DNA of 64,000 nt, taken from positions 54,927 to 118,926 of the forward strand of contig NZ_BCST01000009.1 of NCBI RefSeq assembly GCF_001571005.1, read 5' to 3'. The position numbers were made by a program, and so were the translations under genes. The notes below the pieces were generated by a model, which was not told the origin of the DNA, did not search any database, and worked only from the letters and a program-made list of their open reading frames with translations. This document shows positions 1 to 10,180 of this stretch, piece by piece; within the stretch, counting starts at the first letter, position 1, and each line of letters opens with the position of its first letter. The DNA comes from Herbiconiux solani NBRC 106740 (GTDB lineage: Bacteria; Actinomycetota; Actinomycetes; Actinomycetales; Microbacteriaceae).

Positions 1-1
1 C

Positions 2-1606
2 AGCCTCCAGGCCTGGGTGACGACCGGCTACCTCATCCTGTCGACCATCTCGACGCCGCTGTACGGCAAGCTCTCCGACATCTTCGGGCGACGCCCGCTC
101 TACATCATCGCGATCGTCATCTTCCTGATCGGTTCGCTGCTGGCCGGGCTCGCGACCGACATGTACCAGCTCGCGATCTTCCGGGCCATCCAGGGCCTCG
201 GCGCCGGCGGTCTGATGTCGCTGGCCCTCACGGTGATGGGCGACATCCTCGCCCCCCGCGAGCGCGCCAAGTACCAGGGCTACTTCCTCGCCACCTTCGG
301 CATCTCGAGCGTGATCGGCCCGCTGCTGGGCGGCCTCCTCTCCGGCGCACCCCAGATCCTCGGCATCACCGGATGGCGCTGGATCTTCCTGCTGAACCTG
401 CCGATCGGCGCGGTCGCGATGGTCATCGTGCTGCTCTTCCTGCACATCCCGCACACCAAGCGCGAGGTGCGCATCGACTGGTGGGGCGTGGTCGCGGTCA
501 TCGTCACCGTCGTGCCGATCCTCCTCGTCGCCGAGCAGGGCCGCGAGTGGGGCTGGGGCTCGTGGGGCGCCATCCTCTGCTACGTGCTCGCGCCGCTCGG
601 ACTCGCGCTGTTCATCGTGGTCGAGCGCCGCATGGGCGACGACGCGATCATTCCGCTGAAGCTTTTCAAGTCGTCGACCTTCACGGTCGCGACGATCCTC
701 GGCGTGCTGGTCGGCTTCGGGATGTTCGGGGCCATGATGACCATCCCGAACTACCTGCAGATCGCCACGGGCGCGACGCCCACCCAGGCCGGACTGCTGA
801 TGATCCCGATGGTGCTGGGCCTCATGATCTCCTCGATCGTGTCGGGCCAGCTGATCTCGCGCACCGGCCGGTACAAGATCTTCCCGACGCTCGGCACGGG
901 TCTGCTGGTGGTCGCGTTCATCTACATGAGCTTCGTCTCGGCCGACAAGCCGGTCTGGTACGTGCTGATCGGGATGCTCGTGATCGGCCTCGGACTGGGC
1001 CAGCTCATGCAGACCCTCACGATCGCGTCGCAGAACTCGGTCGGCCCGCGGGACATCGGCGTGGCCACGTCGAGCTCGACCTTCTTCCGCTCGATCGGTG
1101 GAACGCTGGGCACGGCCGTGGTGTTCTCGGTGCTGTTCTCGCGCCTGGGCAACACCCTGCTGGACGCGTTCACGAACCCGGAGATCATCGCCGGCACGCA
1201 GGCGGCCGCGGCCGACCCCGCGGTGCAGGCGAACCCGGCCAATGCCGCCATCCTGCAGGTGCTCGCGAACGCGCAGACCGACCCGTCCTCGCTCGGCACG
1301 GCGCTGAGCGGCGACACCTCGTTCCTCGTGGGCGCCGACTCGCGGCTCAGCCTGCCGTTCGTGGACGCCTGGGCCAACGCCACCTCGACCGTGTTCCTCG
1401 TCTGCCTCGCGGTGGTCGCGGTCGCGTTCGTGCTCAGCTTCTTCCTCAAGGCGACGCCGCTCCGTCAGCGCTCGGCCCTCGAGGAGAGCGCGGCCGAGGA
1501 TGCCGCCGTCAAGGCCCAGCTCGCCGCCGAGCAGGCCGGCGCCCTGGTCCTCCCCGACCTCCCCACCGGAAGTGTCCCCGTCCAGAAGCCGGCCGGCCAA
1601 GCCTGA
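2..1606 (+). CDS. DHA2-family MFS multidrug efflux permease (5' end cut by window edge)
   Basis: The frame is open from the first bases of the window (it reads SLQAWVTTGYL before the first possible start codon at 17), so the true start and first membrane helix lie outside. The product is a 14-helix major facilitator of the EmrB/QacA (DHA2) type that would export hydrophobic or cationic drugs by proton antiport. Visible marks are motif A in the first loop (GKLSDIFGRRP) and the antiporter motif C (GISSVIGPLLGG), then a long series of hydrophobic segments. An acidic, Ala-rich cytoplasmic tail of about 45 residues ends the protein. The substrate cannot be told from sequence. A regulator probably lies upstream of the window. 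The next gene is convergent. Confidence 0.9.
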   Translation, partial: SLQAWVTTGYLILSTISTPLYGKLSDIFGRRPLYIIAIVIFLIGSLLAGLATDMYQLAIFRAIQGLGAGGLMSLALTVMGDILAPRERAKYQGYFLATFGISSVIGPLLGGLLSGAPQILGITGWRWIFLLNLPIGAVAMVIVLLFLHIPHTKREVRIDWWGVVAVIVTVVPILLVAEQGREWGWGSWGAILCYVLAPLGLALFIVVERRMGDDAIIPLKLFKSSTFTVATILGVLVGFGMFGAMMTIPNYLQIATGATPTQAGLLMIPMVLGLMISSIVSGQLISRTGRYKIFPTLGTGLLVVAFIYMSFVSADKPVWYVLIGMLVIGLGLGQLMQTLTIASQNSVGPRDIGVATSSSTFFRSIGGTLGTAVVFSVLFSRLGNTLLDAFTNPEIIAGTQAAAADPAVQANPANAAILQVLANAQTDPSSLGTALSGDTSFLVGADSRLSLPFVDAWANATSTVFLVCLAVVAVAFVLSFFLKATPLRQRSALEESAAEDAAVKAQLAAEQAGALVLPDLPTGSVPVQKPAGQA

Positions 1607-1617
1607 AATCGGGTTCC

Positions 1618-1654
1618 GGAAGCCTGAGGGTAGTTAGAAGTCCCTCAGGTTTCC
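1618..1654. terminator. Probable bidirectional terminator hairpin
   Basis: An inverted repeat GGAA-CCTGAGGG / CCCTCAGG-TTTCC with an 11-nt loop lies between the convergent efflux pump and monooxygenase genes. The monooxygenase stop codon (1634-1636) falls in the loop. There is no long U-tract, so its strength is uncertain. Confidence 0.5.
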
Positions 1655-2977
1655 GCGGAGGCCTCCGGCGCCGTAGGTGGTTCGGAGGATGCCTCGGCGG
1701 CGGAGGATGGGGACGAGCTCGCCGAGCATGCGGTGGATCGTCACGGGGTGCAGGTCGCCCGAGAAGATGAAGCCGTCGTTGTCGGCCTCGTCGCCGAGTT
1801 CCTGGATGAAGTCGGCGATCTCCTCCGCCGTGCCGACGTAACCGGCCCGGTCCGAGATGCGGCCGAGGCGCGCCTTGGCGGTGAGCAGCTCGCGGAGCGT
1901 CGCATCCGCGAAGTCGTCGTACCGTCCGAGGAGCCCCTTGATGGTCCCGCGGGAGACGTGGTCGCCGAAGATGGCGGGGTCGACCGGCCGGTCGAGGTCG
2001 AGCCCGGTGAGGTCGGTCTCGAGATCGCTGGACTGCCCGGCGGCCACCGCGAGCAGCGTCTCGTCGTCCGGGTGCGCCGAGGCGTCGACGATCCGGTCGG
2101 CCTCCTCGCGGCTGGACACGATGATCGGCTTGAACACGAACAGCACGTCGATGTCGGATGGATCGCGGCCGTTCGCACGCGCCGCCGCGTGCACCTTCGC
2201 CCGGTAGGCCCGGATCGTCTCGACGTCGAGCGAGGCCAGCGCGAGCTGCACCTCGGACTGCTCCCCCGCGAAGGCCAGCCCCCGCGGCGACCCGCCCGGC
2301 GAGACCACGATCGGGTCGCCCGAGAGCGCCCCGCCCGCGCCGAGCCCCGGGAAGGGCAGCGCGTTGAGCGGGCCGTCGAACCGGTAGTGCTCGCCGCGAT
2401 GCGCGAACGCATCCAGCTTCGACCCGTCGGCGAACCGGCCGGTCGCGGCGTCGGCGATCAGCGCATCCTCACCCCAGCTGTGCCAGAGCCGCCGCACCGC
2501 GCCCAGCCACTCCTCGGCCCGGTCGTAGGCGCCGTCGTGATCGAGCGGCTCGGCGCCGAAGTGCCGGCTCGAGCCGACGTCGGTCACCACGTTGATGCCG
2601 AACCGGTTCGCACTCAGGTGCTGCAGCGTCGCGAACTGGCGCGCCGCCTGGTACGGCGAGTACGCCAGCGGGTTCACGGTCGGCGCGATGCCCAGGTGGG
2701 TCGTGGCGTCAAAGAGGTAGGGGGCGAGCAGCAGCGGGTCGTGCTTCGGCCCGCCGTAGGCGCTCCGAATGCGCAGGTCGAGCGTGTCCGCGTTGCCGAG
2801 CGAGAGAGCGTCCTCGATGATCACGAGGTCGAAGCCCGCCTGCTCCAGGGTCTTCGCCGACTGCTGGTAGAGGTCGGGGCGGGTCCAGTCGTGGTTCCAC
2901 TCCCAGTACGGGTGGCCCCAGCCGTGCGGGCCGAAGCCGCGCGAGAGGAACCAGCCGAAGTGCTGCAGTCGCGACAT
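1634..2977 (-). CDS. LLM-class flavin monooxygenase (NtaA/SnaA/DszA type)
   Basis: A 447-residue bacterial-luciferase-fold monooxygenase of the NtaA/SnaA/DszA group, enzymes that use reduced FMN from a partner reductase and O2 to oxidise substrates such as organosulfur compounds. The protein opens with the family-typical FGWFLSRGFGPHGWGHPYW and keeps the family's usual length and the central block around TVNPLAYSPYQAARQFATL. A longer frame that extends through the upstream gene is an artefact; ATG at 2977 is two bases after the sulfhydrylase stop, which indicates one transcript and translational coupling. With O-acetylhomoserine sulfhydrylase next door, release of sulfite or sulfide from an organic sulfur source followed by assimilation is a reasonable inference. 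The substrate is unknown. Confidence 0.85.
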   Translation of the reverse strand: MSRLQHFGWFLSRGFGPHGWGHPYWEWNHDWTRPDLYQQSAKTLEQAGFDLVIIEDALSLGNADTLDLRIRSAYGGPKHDPLLLAPYLFDATTHLGIAPTVNPLAYSPYQAARQFATLQHLSANRFGINVVTDVGSSRHFGAEPLDHDGAYDRAEEWLGAVRRLWHSWGEDALIADAATGRFADGSKLDAFAHRGEHYRFDGPLNALPFPGLGAGGALSGDPIVVSPGGSPRGLAFAGEQSEVQLALASLDVETIRAYRAKVHAAARANGRDPSDIDVLFVFKPIIVSSREEADRIVDASAHPDDETLLAVAAGQSSDLETDLTGLDLDRPVDPAIFGDHVSRGTIKGLLGRYDDFADATLRELLTAKARLGRISDRAGYVGTAEEIADFIQELGDEADNDGFIFSGDLHPVTIHRMLGELVPILRRRGILRTTYGAGGLRGNLRDF

Positions 2978-2979
2978 CC

Positions 2980-4410
2980 TCAGCCCACCTCGGCGAGATC
3001 GGGCGCCGAGGGCGCGGGCGCCGAGACCGCGGATGCCGAGAGCACGGTCGGGGCTGTGGGTTCGGCTGCGACTGCGGCTGCGGCGGGCCGCACTGCACGG
3101 CGCACGGCGGCGAGCCCCCGCTCGAGGTCGGCGATCAGGTCGTCCGGGTCCTCGACCCCCACCGACAGGCGGATGAGCCCCGGCCCGATCCCGGCTGCGT
3201 CGCGCTGCTCCTGGGTGCGCGCCGCGTGCGTGGTCGACGCCGGGTGGATGACGAGCGAGCGCACGTCGCCGAGGTGCGTCATGCGCGTGAACAGCTCCAC
3301 CGCGTCGAAGAAGGCCACGGCCGCCGGCAAACCACCCCGCAGCGTGAACGAGAACACCGACCCCTGCCCGTCCGGCAGGTACCGCTCGGCGAGCGCGTGG
3401 AACGGACTCGACGCGAGCCCGGAGTAGTCGACCCCCTCGACCTCGGGCTGCTGCTCGAGCCAGCCGGCGAGCCGGGCGGCGGTCGCCGACTGCCGGTCGA
3501 CCCGGAGCGACAGCGTCTCGATCCCCTGCTGGATGAGGAAGGCGTTGAGCGGGGACGGCGTCGGTCCGAACCGCGAGGCCACGACGTCGCGCGCGTACGC
3601 CGCGAATGCTCCGCCGCCGAACCGCTCCGTGAAGCTCGCGCCCCCCAGGCTCCGTGCCGGCTCGACCAGGTGCGGGAAGGCCGGGGTCGCCCAGTCGAAG
3701 CCGTCCCCGCTCACGATCACACCGCCGAGCACCGCCCCGTGCCCGGCCAGGAACTTGCTCGCCGAGTGCACGACCACATCGGCCCCGTGCTCGAGCGGAC
3801 GGAGGAGGTACGGCGTCGCGAAGGTGTTGTCGACGATCAGCGGGATCCCGTGCCGGTGCGCGACCCCGGCCACCAGCGCAAGGTCGACGAGGTCGTTGCG
3901 CGGATTTGGGATCGACTCGACGAACAGCGCCCGCGTCTCCGGCCGGATGGCCAGCTCCCAGGCGAGCGGATCGTTCGCCTCGCGCACGAACGAGGTCTCG
4001 ATGCCGAGCCGGCCGAAGTTCTCCAGGAACAGCCCGCGCGACCCCTCGTAGATGCTCTCGGCCGAGACGAGGTGGTCGCCGGCCTGCAGCAGGGCGAGCA
4101 CGGCGACCGACACGGCCGCCTGGCCGCTGCCGACCAGGATGGCGTCGGTGCCGCCCTCCAGGTCGGCGATCCTCCGCTCGAGCGCCGAGTTCGTGGGATT
4201 GCCGATCCGCGTGTAGGTGAAACCATCCTCCGCACCCTGGAAGCGGTCGCGCGCTTGGCCGAAGTCCTCGAACACGAAACCCGCGGTGAGGTGGATCGGG
4301 GTCGCCCGGGCGTTGACGCCGTCGGCAGCCGCGGTGCGGCCGGCGTGCACCTGACGGGTGGCGAAACCCGGGGCGCTGCGGCGCGCATCCGGTGTCCTCG
4401 GCTCGGTCAT
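2980..4410 (-). CDS. O-acetylhomoserine aminocarboxypropyltransferase (sulfhydrylase)
   Basis: A PLP-dependent Cys/Met-metabolism enzyme of 476 residues. It would join sulfide (or methanethiol) to O-acetyl-L-homoserine, giving homocysteine in the direct sulfhydrylation route to methionine. The cofactor lysine is K219 in HSASKFLAGHG, and the phosphate-binding GSGQAA is at about 94-99. The long MetY form (over 420 residues) fits better than MetB/MetC. The C-terminus adds an Ala/Pro-rich tail of about 40 residues that looks dispensable. ATG at 4410 has the ribosome site GAGAGGAG seven bases upstream, so it is preferred over the longer open frame. It heads a two-gene unit with the monooxygenase. 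Sulfur-responsive control is likely but not visible. Confidence 0.88.
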   Translation of the reverse strand: MTEPRTPDARRSAPGFATRQVHAGRTAAADGVNARATPIHLTAGFVFEDFGQARDRFQGAEDGFTYTRIGNPTNSALERRIADLEGGTDAILVGSGQAAVSVAVLALLQAGDHLVSAESIYEGSRGLFLENFGRLGIETSFVREANDPLAWELAIRPETRALFVESIPNPRNDLVDLALVAGVAHRHGIPLIVDNTFATPYLLRPLEHGADVVVHSASKFLAGHGAVLGGVIVSGDGFDWATPAFPHLVEPARSLGGASFTERFGGGAFAAYARDVVASRFGPTPSPLNAFLIQQGIETLSLRVDRQSATAARLAGWLEQQPEVEGVDYSGLASSPFHALAERYLPDGQGSVFSFTLRGGLPAAVAFFDAVELFTRMTHLGDVRSLVIHPASTTHAARTQEQRDAAGIGPGLIRLSVGVEDPDDLIADLERGLAAVRRAVRPAAAAVAAEPTAPTVLSASAVSAPAPSAPDLAEVG

Positions 4411-4528
4411 CGGCGTCTCCTCTCGATCGTGGGGACAGGTTCGCACGGGCTCGCGCCCCGCAGCCCTTATACGAAGTTGTGTTACGGCCAGGCGAACGCA
4501 GGGGGATCACGAGATGGACTCGATGTTG

Positions 4529-4544
4529 CGTTAACTAGTTGACG
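4529..4544. promoter_or_regulatory. Operator of the ROK repressor gene, overlapping a -35 box
   Basis: The near-perfect palindrome CGTTAACTAGTTGACG (7 of 8 base pairs in each arm) contains a TTGACG -35 hexamer at 4539-4544. Downstream, a weak -10 (ACGATA, 4563-4568, spacing 18) leads to the ROK gene. A closely related sequence occurs 1.24 kb away in front of the sugar ABC operon, so autoregulation by the ROK protein is likely. Confidence 0.6.
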
Positions 4545-4573
4545 ACAACGGTGCGCTGAGGCACGATACGAGG

Positions 4574-5767
4574 ATGACGCCCGGCACCACCTTCTCGCGC
4601 CGCTCCGCGAACCCGGGATCACAGGCAGCGCTGCGGAAGCTCAACCAGCAACGGATCGTGCACACGCTGCTGCAGGCCGGCAGCCTCACGCAGGCCGAAC
4701 TCTCGCGCCAGACCGGGCTGTCGACCGCCACCGTGTCCAACATCGTGAAGTCGATGGTCGAGCGCGGACTGCTCACCACGGCCCCCACCACGAGCTCCGG
4801 CCGCCGCGCCCTCTCGGTCAGCCTCTCGGGCGACGACACGATCGCCGCCGGCATCGACATCGGCCGCAGCCACGTGCGCGTGGTCCTCTGCACGATCGAC
4901 CACAAGGTGGTCGCCGAGCGGTGGCAGCCGCTGCCGCTGGGCCACGAGGCCGACTTCGCCCTCGAGGTCGCGTCCGGCATCCTCGACGAACTGCTCGGCA
5001 CCTGCGGGCGCAGCCGTTCCGCGGTGATCGGCGTGGGGCTCGGCGTGCCCGGGCCGATCGACAGCCGCAGCCACACCGTGATCGACGGCACGATCCTCCC
5101 GCAGTGGGTGGGCATCACGGTCGACGAGATCCAGGACAGGCTCAAGCTGCCCGTGAGGCTGGAGAACGACGCCAACCTCGGAGCCATCGCCGAGATCACC
5201 TGGGGGCCGCACAAAGGTGTGGACAACCTCATCTTCGTCAAGGTCGGGACCGGCATCGGCTCGGGCCTCATCCTCGACGGCGAGATCTTCGGCGGCAACG
5301 TCGGCATCAGCGGCGAGATCGGCCACCTGCCGATCCACGAGCACGGGCTGATCTGCCGCTGCGGCAACCGCGGCTGCCTCGAGACCATCGCCTCGACCGC
5401 CATCCTGATCGAGCTGCTCAGCCGCGAGCCCCAGAACGTGCGCTCGACCGCCGACATCGTGCGGCTCGCCGAGGAGGGCGACAAGGCCACGCTGCGGGTC
5501 GTCGACGACGCCGGGCAGGCCCTCGGCCGTGCCCTCGCGGCCATCGCGAACCTGCTGAACCCGCGGATGGTCGTGATCGGCGGCCCGCTCGCCGGCCTCG
5601 GCAACCGGATGCTCGAACCGGTCAGGACGGGCTTCATGCGGTACAGCTCTCCCGTGGTCTTCGACACCACCGAGCTCGCCGTCTCGAGCTTCACCGACCG
5701 CGCCGAAGCCCTGGGGGCGGCCGCCATCGTCATCCAGGAATTCGAGGCCGTCGGATTCGACACCTAA
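4574..5767 (+). CDS. ROK-family transcriptional repressor (NagC/XylR type)
   Basis: A 397-residue sugar-responsive regulator. An N-terminal winged helix-turn-helix (about residues 22-75, with SLTQAELSRQTGLSTATVSN as recognition part) is followed by a ROK sugar-kinase-like sensor domain starting at GIDIGRSHVRVV. The zinc motif C-x-C-x4-C is present at about 261-268 (CRCGNRGC), as in NagC, Mlc and XylR. It sits just before a ribose/ChvE-type sugar ABC operon in the same direction, so it most likely represses that operon and itself when its sugar is absent. The effector is not readable; xylose, glucose or a glucoside are all possible given the beta-glucosidase downstream. The 5' non-coding region is short and the start codon is three bases after the -10 region. 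Confidence 0.9.
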   Translation: MTPGTTFSRRSANPGSQAALRKLNQQRIVHTLLQAGSLTQAELSRQTGLSTATVSNIVKSMVERGLLTTAPTTSSGRRALSVSLSGDDTIAAGIDIGRSHVRVVLCTIDHKVVAERWQPLPLGHEADFALEVASGILDELLGTCGRSRSAVIGVGLGVPGPIDSRSHTVIDGTILPQWVGITVDEIQDRLKLPVRLENDANLGAIAEITWGPHKGVDNLIFVKVGTGIGSGLILDGEIFGGNVGISGEIGHLPIHEHGLICRCGNRGCLETIASTAILIELLSREPQNVRSTADIVRLAEEGDKATLRVVDDAGQALGRALAAIANLLNPRMVVIGGPLAGLGNRMLEPVRTGFMRYSSPVVFDTTELAVSSFTDRAEALGAAAIVIQEFEAVGFDT

Positions 5768-5784
5768 GCGTTATCTCAACGTTG

Positions 5785-5800
5785 CGTTCACAACTTGACC
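5785..5800. promoter_or_regulatory. Promoter/operator of the sugar ABC operon
   Basis: CGTTCACAACTTGACC matches 12 of 16 positions of the operator in front of the ROK gene, including the shared flank GTTG before it. TTGACC (5795-5800) would be a -35 hexamer, with CAGACT at 5818-5823 as -10 after 17 bases. A TTG inside this site starts the longest reading frame, but it cannot be the true start because it lies in the promoter. Confidence 0.55.
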
Positions 5801-5869
5801 GCAAGCCTCCGACGATGCAGACTTTCTCAGTCAGACGAAGCAGTTGGAAACGACGAGGAGGTCGGCTTG

Positions 5870-7443
<1,574 letters not shown>

Positions 7444-7447
<4 letters not shown>

Positions 7448-8826
7448 CCGCATCGACCGAGGCGCCCGCGAAGAAGCGATTCTCATTCCGAGACCTGGGC
7501 AAGATGTTCGGGGGCGGCTCCTCGAACGTCCGCCAGTTCGGCATCCTGTTCAGCCTGATCGCGATCATCGTGCTGTTCCAGATCCTGACGGACGGCCTGA
7601 CGCTCTCCTCCGGCAACCTGATCAACCTGGTCAGCCAGTACGCCTACATCCTGATCCTCGCGATCGGCATGGTGATGGTGATCATCGCCGGCCACATCGA
7701 CCTGTCGGTCGGTTCGGTGGCGGCCTTCGTCGGCATCGTCGTCGCGACCGCGATGCAGCAGTGGAACCTCCCCTGGCCGCTCGGCATCGTGCTCGGCCTG
7801 GTCGTCGGCGCCCTGATCGGCGCCTGGCAGGGCTGGTGGGTCGCCTTCGTCGGCGTCCCCGCGTTCATCGTGACGCTGGCCGGCATGCTCATCTTCCGAG
7901 GCGGCAACCAGCTCATCGGTAACGCGAACACGATCCCGGTGCCCCAGGGCTTCACCGAGATCGGCGCCGGCTACCTCCCCGAGGTCGGCCCGGACACCGG
8001 CTACAACAACCTCACGCTGCTGCTCGGCCTCATCATCGCCCTCGCCGTGATCTTCATGGAGTTCCGCGCCCGCCGCGTGCAGCGCACCATGGGCTCGCAG
8101 CCGGCTCCGCTCTGGGTCAGCATCATCAAGGTCGTCGTGCTCGTCGTCGTGATCGGCTTCGCCTCGGTGCTGTTCGCCGGTGGCCGTGTGGGCACCAGCT
8201 TCCCGATCTCGGGCATCATCCTCGGTGTCCTGGTGCTCGTGTACTCCTTCGTCACCCGCAACACGATCTTCGGCCGTCACATCTACTCGGTCGGTGGCAA
8301 CAAGCACGCCGCCGAGCTGTCGGGTGTGAAGTCCCGCCGCATCGACTTCCTCGTGATGATGAACATGTCGACCCTGGCGGCCCTGGCCGGCATGATCTTC
8401 GTGGCCCGCTCGCAGGCCTCCGGCCCGCAGGACGGCATCGGCTGGGAGCTCGACGCGATCGCCGCCGTCTTCATCGGTGGCGCCGCGGTGGCCGGTGGTA
8501 TCGGCACCGTCGGCGGTTCGATCATCGGTGGTCTGGTCATGGCCGTCCTCAACAACGGCCTCCAGCTGCTGGGTGTCGGCGCCGACCGCGTGCAGATCAT
8601 CAAGGGCCTCGTGCTCCTCGTGGCCGTCGGCCTGGATGTCTGGAACAAGTCGCAGGGTCGCCCGTCGATCATCGGCTTCCTCACCAAGAACCGGCGGAAG
8701 GACAAGCTCGACCTCGAGCCCACGTCCAGCTCGCCGTCCGTCGGCGCCGGCGAGGCCCCCTCGGAGGACCCGCAGGGCCTCGTGCCCACGGCGGGTACCC
8801 CCGACACGTCCCGCCCCCGCGGCTGA
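7444..8826 (+). CDS. Sugar ABC importer permease (MmsB/GguB/XylH-type)
   Basis: Membrane channel subunit of the same importer, 460 residues with about ten to twelve hydrophobic helices. The family marker [15 protein letters not shown] is present early, and the coupling-helix region around [18 protein letters not shown] faces the ATPase. It is longer than the ribose permease RbsC, with an internal insert and a hydrophilic Ser/Pro-rich C-terminal tail of about 60 residues after [11 protein letters not shown], as in GguB/MmsB proteins. GTG 7444 overlaps the ATPase stop by four bases, so translation is coupled. Expression would follow the ROK-controlled promoter upstream. Confidence 0.88.
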
Positions 8827-8883
8827 CACCCCTCTACTCAATTCCCTATCACCACAACCCCAACCGAGAGAAAGTACTCAACG

Positions 8884-9990
8884 ATGAAGAAAATGCTCAT
8901 AGCAACGGCAGCGATCGCCGCCGCAACGGCCCTCGCACTGTCCGGCTGCTCCAGCCGTGACGGCGGATCGACCGGTGGCTCCAGCGACGCCGCTGCCGCC
9001 GGCTTCCCCGCCGACTCCCTGATCGGTGTCGCGCTGCCCTCGAAGACCTCGGAGAACTGGGTTCTCGCCGGTGGCCTCTTCGAAGACGACCTGTCGGCTG
9101 CGGGCTTCAAGTCCGACATCCAGTACGCCGGCGCCTCCACCACGGTGAAGGACCAGCAGGACCAGATCTCCGCCATGATCACCAAGGGCGCGAAGGCCAT
9201 CATCATCGGCGCTGCCGACGGTGGCCAGCTCGCCACGCAGGTGCAGGCCGCTGCCGACGCCGGCATCCCGGTCATCGCCTACGACCGCCTGATCCTGAAC
9301 ACGCCGAACGTCGACTACTACGTCGCGTACGACAACTTCAAGGTCGGCGAGCTCCAGGGCCAGGCCCTGCTCGACGGAATGAAGGCCAAGAAGCCCACCG
9401 GCCCGTACAACATCGAGCTGTTCTCGGGCTCGTCGGACGACGCCAACTCGGCCGTCTTCTTCGACGGCGCGATGAGCGTCCTGCAGCCGGCCATCGACTC
9501 GGGCGACGTCAAGGTCGTCTCGGGCCAGACCGACATCAAGCAGACCGCCACCGCCGGCTGGAAGGCTGAGAACGCCCAGAGCCGCATGGACTCGCTGCTC
9601 ACCTCGAGCTACGGCTCGACCGAGCTCGACGGCGTCCTGTCGCCCAACGACACCCTCGCCCGCGCGATCATCACCTCGGTGAAGGCCGCCGGAAAGCCGA
9701 TCCCGGTCGTCACCGGTCAGGACTCCGAGGTCGAGTCCGTCAAGTCGATCATGGCCGGCGAGCAGTACTCGACGATCAACAAGGACACCCGCAACCTGGT
9801 CCAGCAGGCCGTCGACATGGTCTCGCAGCTCCAGAAGGGCGAGAAGGTCACCACCAACGACGACGAGTCGTACAACAACGGCGTCAAGGTCGTCCCGGCC
9901 TTCCTGCTCGACCCGGTGATCGTCACCAAGGAGAACGCGGCTGAGGCATACGCCAACGACCCGACCCTCCTCCCGCTGACCCAGGGCTAA
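8884..9990 (+). CDS. Sugar-binding lipoprotein of the ABC importer (ChvE-like)
   Basis: Periplasmic-binding-protein-type receptor of 368 residues that captures the sugar outside the membrane. A lipoprotein signal peptide ends in LSGC (lipid-modified Cys about 22). The mature protein follows the ChvE pattern, with IGVALPSKTSENW near the start, IIIGAADGGQL, VIAYDRLILNTPNVDYY and GVLSPNDTLARAII, so aldoses such as xylose, glucose, arabinose or galactose are the likely ligands. It is the last gene of the ROK-linked operon, 57 bases after the permease, and is followed by a strong terminator. The ligand is an inference from family resemblance. Confidence 0.9.
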   Translation: MKKMLIATAAIAAATALALSGCSSRDGGSTGGSSDAAAAGFPADSLIGVALPSKTSENWVLAGGLFEDDLSAAGFKSDIQYAGASTTVKDQQDQISAMITKGAKAIIIGAADGGQLATQVQAAADAGIPVIAYDRLILNTPNVDYYVAYDNFKVGELQGQALLDGMKAKKPTGPYNIELFSGSSDDANSAVFFDGAMSVLQPAIDSGDVKVVSGQTDIKQTATAGWKAENAQSRMDSLLTSSYGSTELDGVLSPNDTLARAIITSVKAAGKPIPVVTGQDSEVESVKSIMAGEQYSTINKDTRNLVQQAVDMVSQLQKGEKVTTNDDESYNNGVKVVPAFLLDPVIVTKENAAEAYANDPTLLPLTQG

Positions 9991-10025
9991 ATCCCCCGGT
10001 CTTCGGACACAGCACCACAGCACCA

Positions 10026-10063
10026 CGAACGGCCCGGGCTTCTGCCCGGGCCGTTCGGCTTTT
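10026..10063 (+). terminator. Rho-independent terminator of the sugar ABC operon
   Basis: A perfect 14-bp stem (CGAACGGCCCGGGC paired with its complement) with a TTCT loop is followed by GCTTTT. It closes the ROK-linked operon and insulates it from the beta-glucosidase promoter that begins 12 bases later. Confidence 0.9.
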
Positions 10064-10074
10064 CCGGATCGCGA

Positions 10075-10123
10075 TTTACCGCGACACCGCCGACCTGGGA
10101 TACTGGGTCGGGAGAGCGCTCTC
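10075..10123 (+). promoter_or_regulatory. Promoter and LacI-type operator of the beta-glucosidase gene
   Basis: TTTACC (10075-10080), an 18-base spacer and GATACT (10099-10104) form a plausible promoter. The perfect palindrome GAGAGCGCTCTC (10112-10123) lies just after the -10, covering the transcription start. This is the form of LacI/CelR-family operators in actinobacteria (GGGAGCGCTCCC class), and a LacI gene ends this same transcription unit. Confidence 0.75.
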
Positions 10124-10180
10124 ACGCACGGGGGACGCGCTCCGCACCACGCACACCACGCAAAGGAGCAGTGCAGCCGC

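Noticed and set aside
4440..4500. A SAM or other riboswitch before the sulfhydrylase gene
   Set aside because: The leader is short and no conserved stem set could be drawn by eye. A possible -10 (TATAAG on the minus strand) is present but no convincing -35.
1634..4510. A 958-codon frame that would fuse a long N-terminal region to the flavin monooxygenase
   Set aside because: The first half is Arg-rich shadow sequence of the sulfhydrylase gene in another frame. The monooxygenase begins at 2977.
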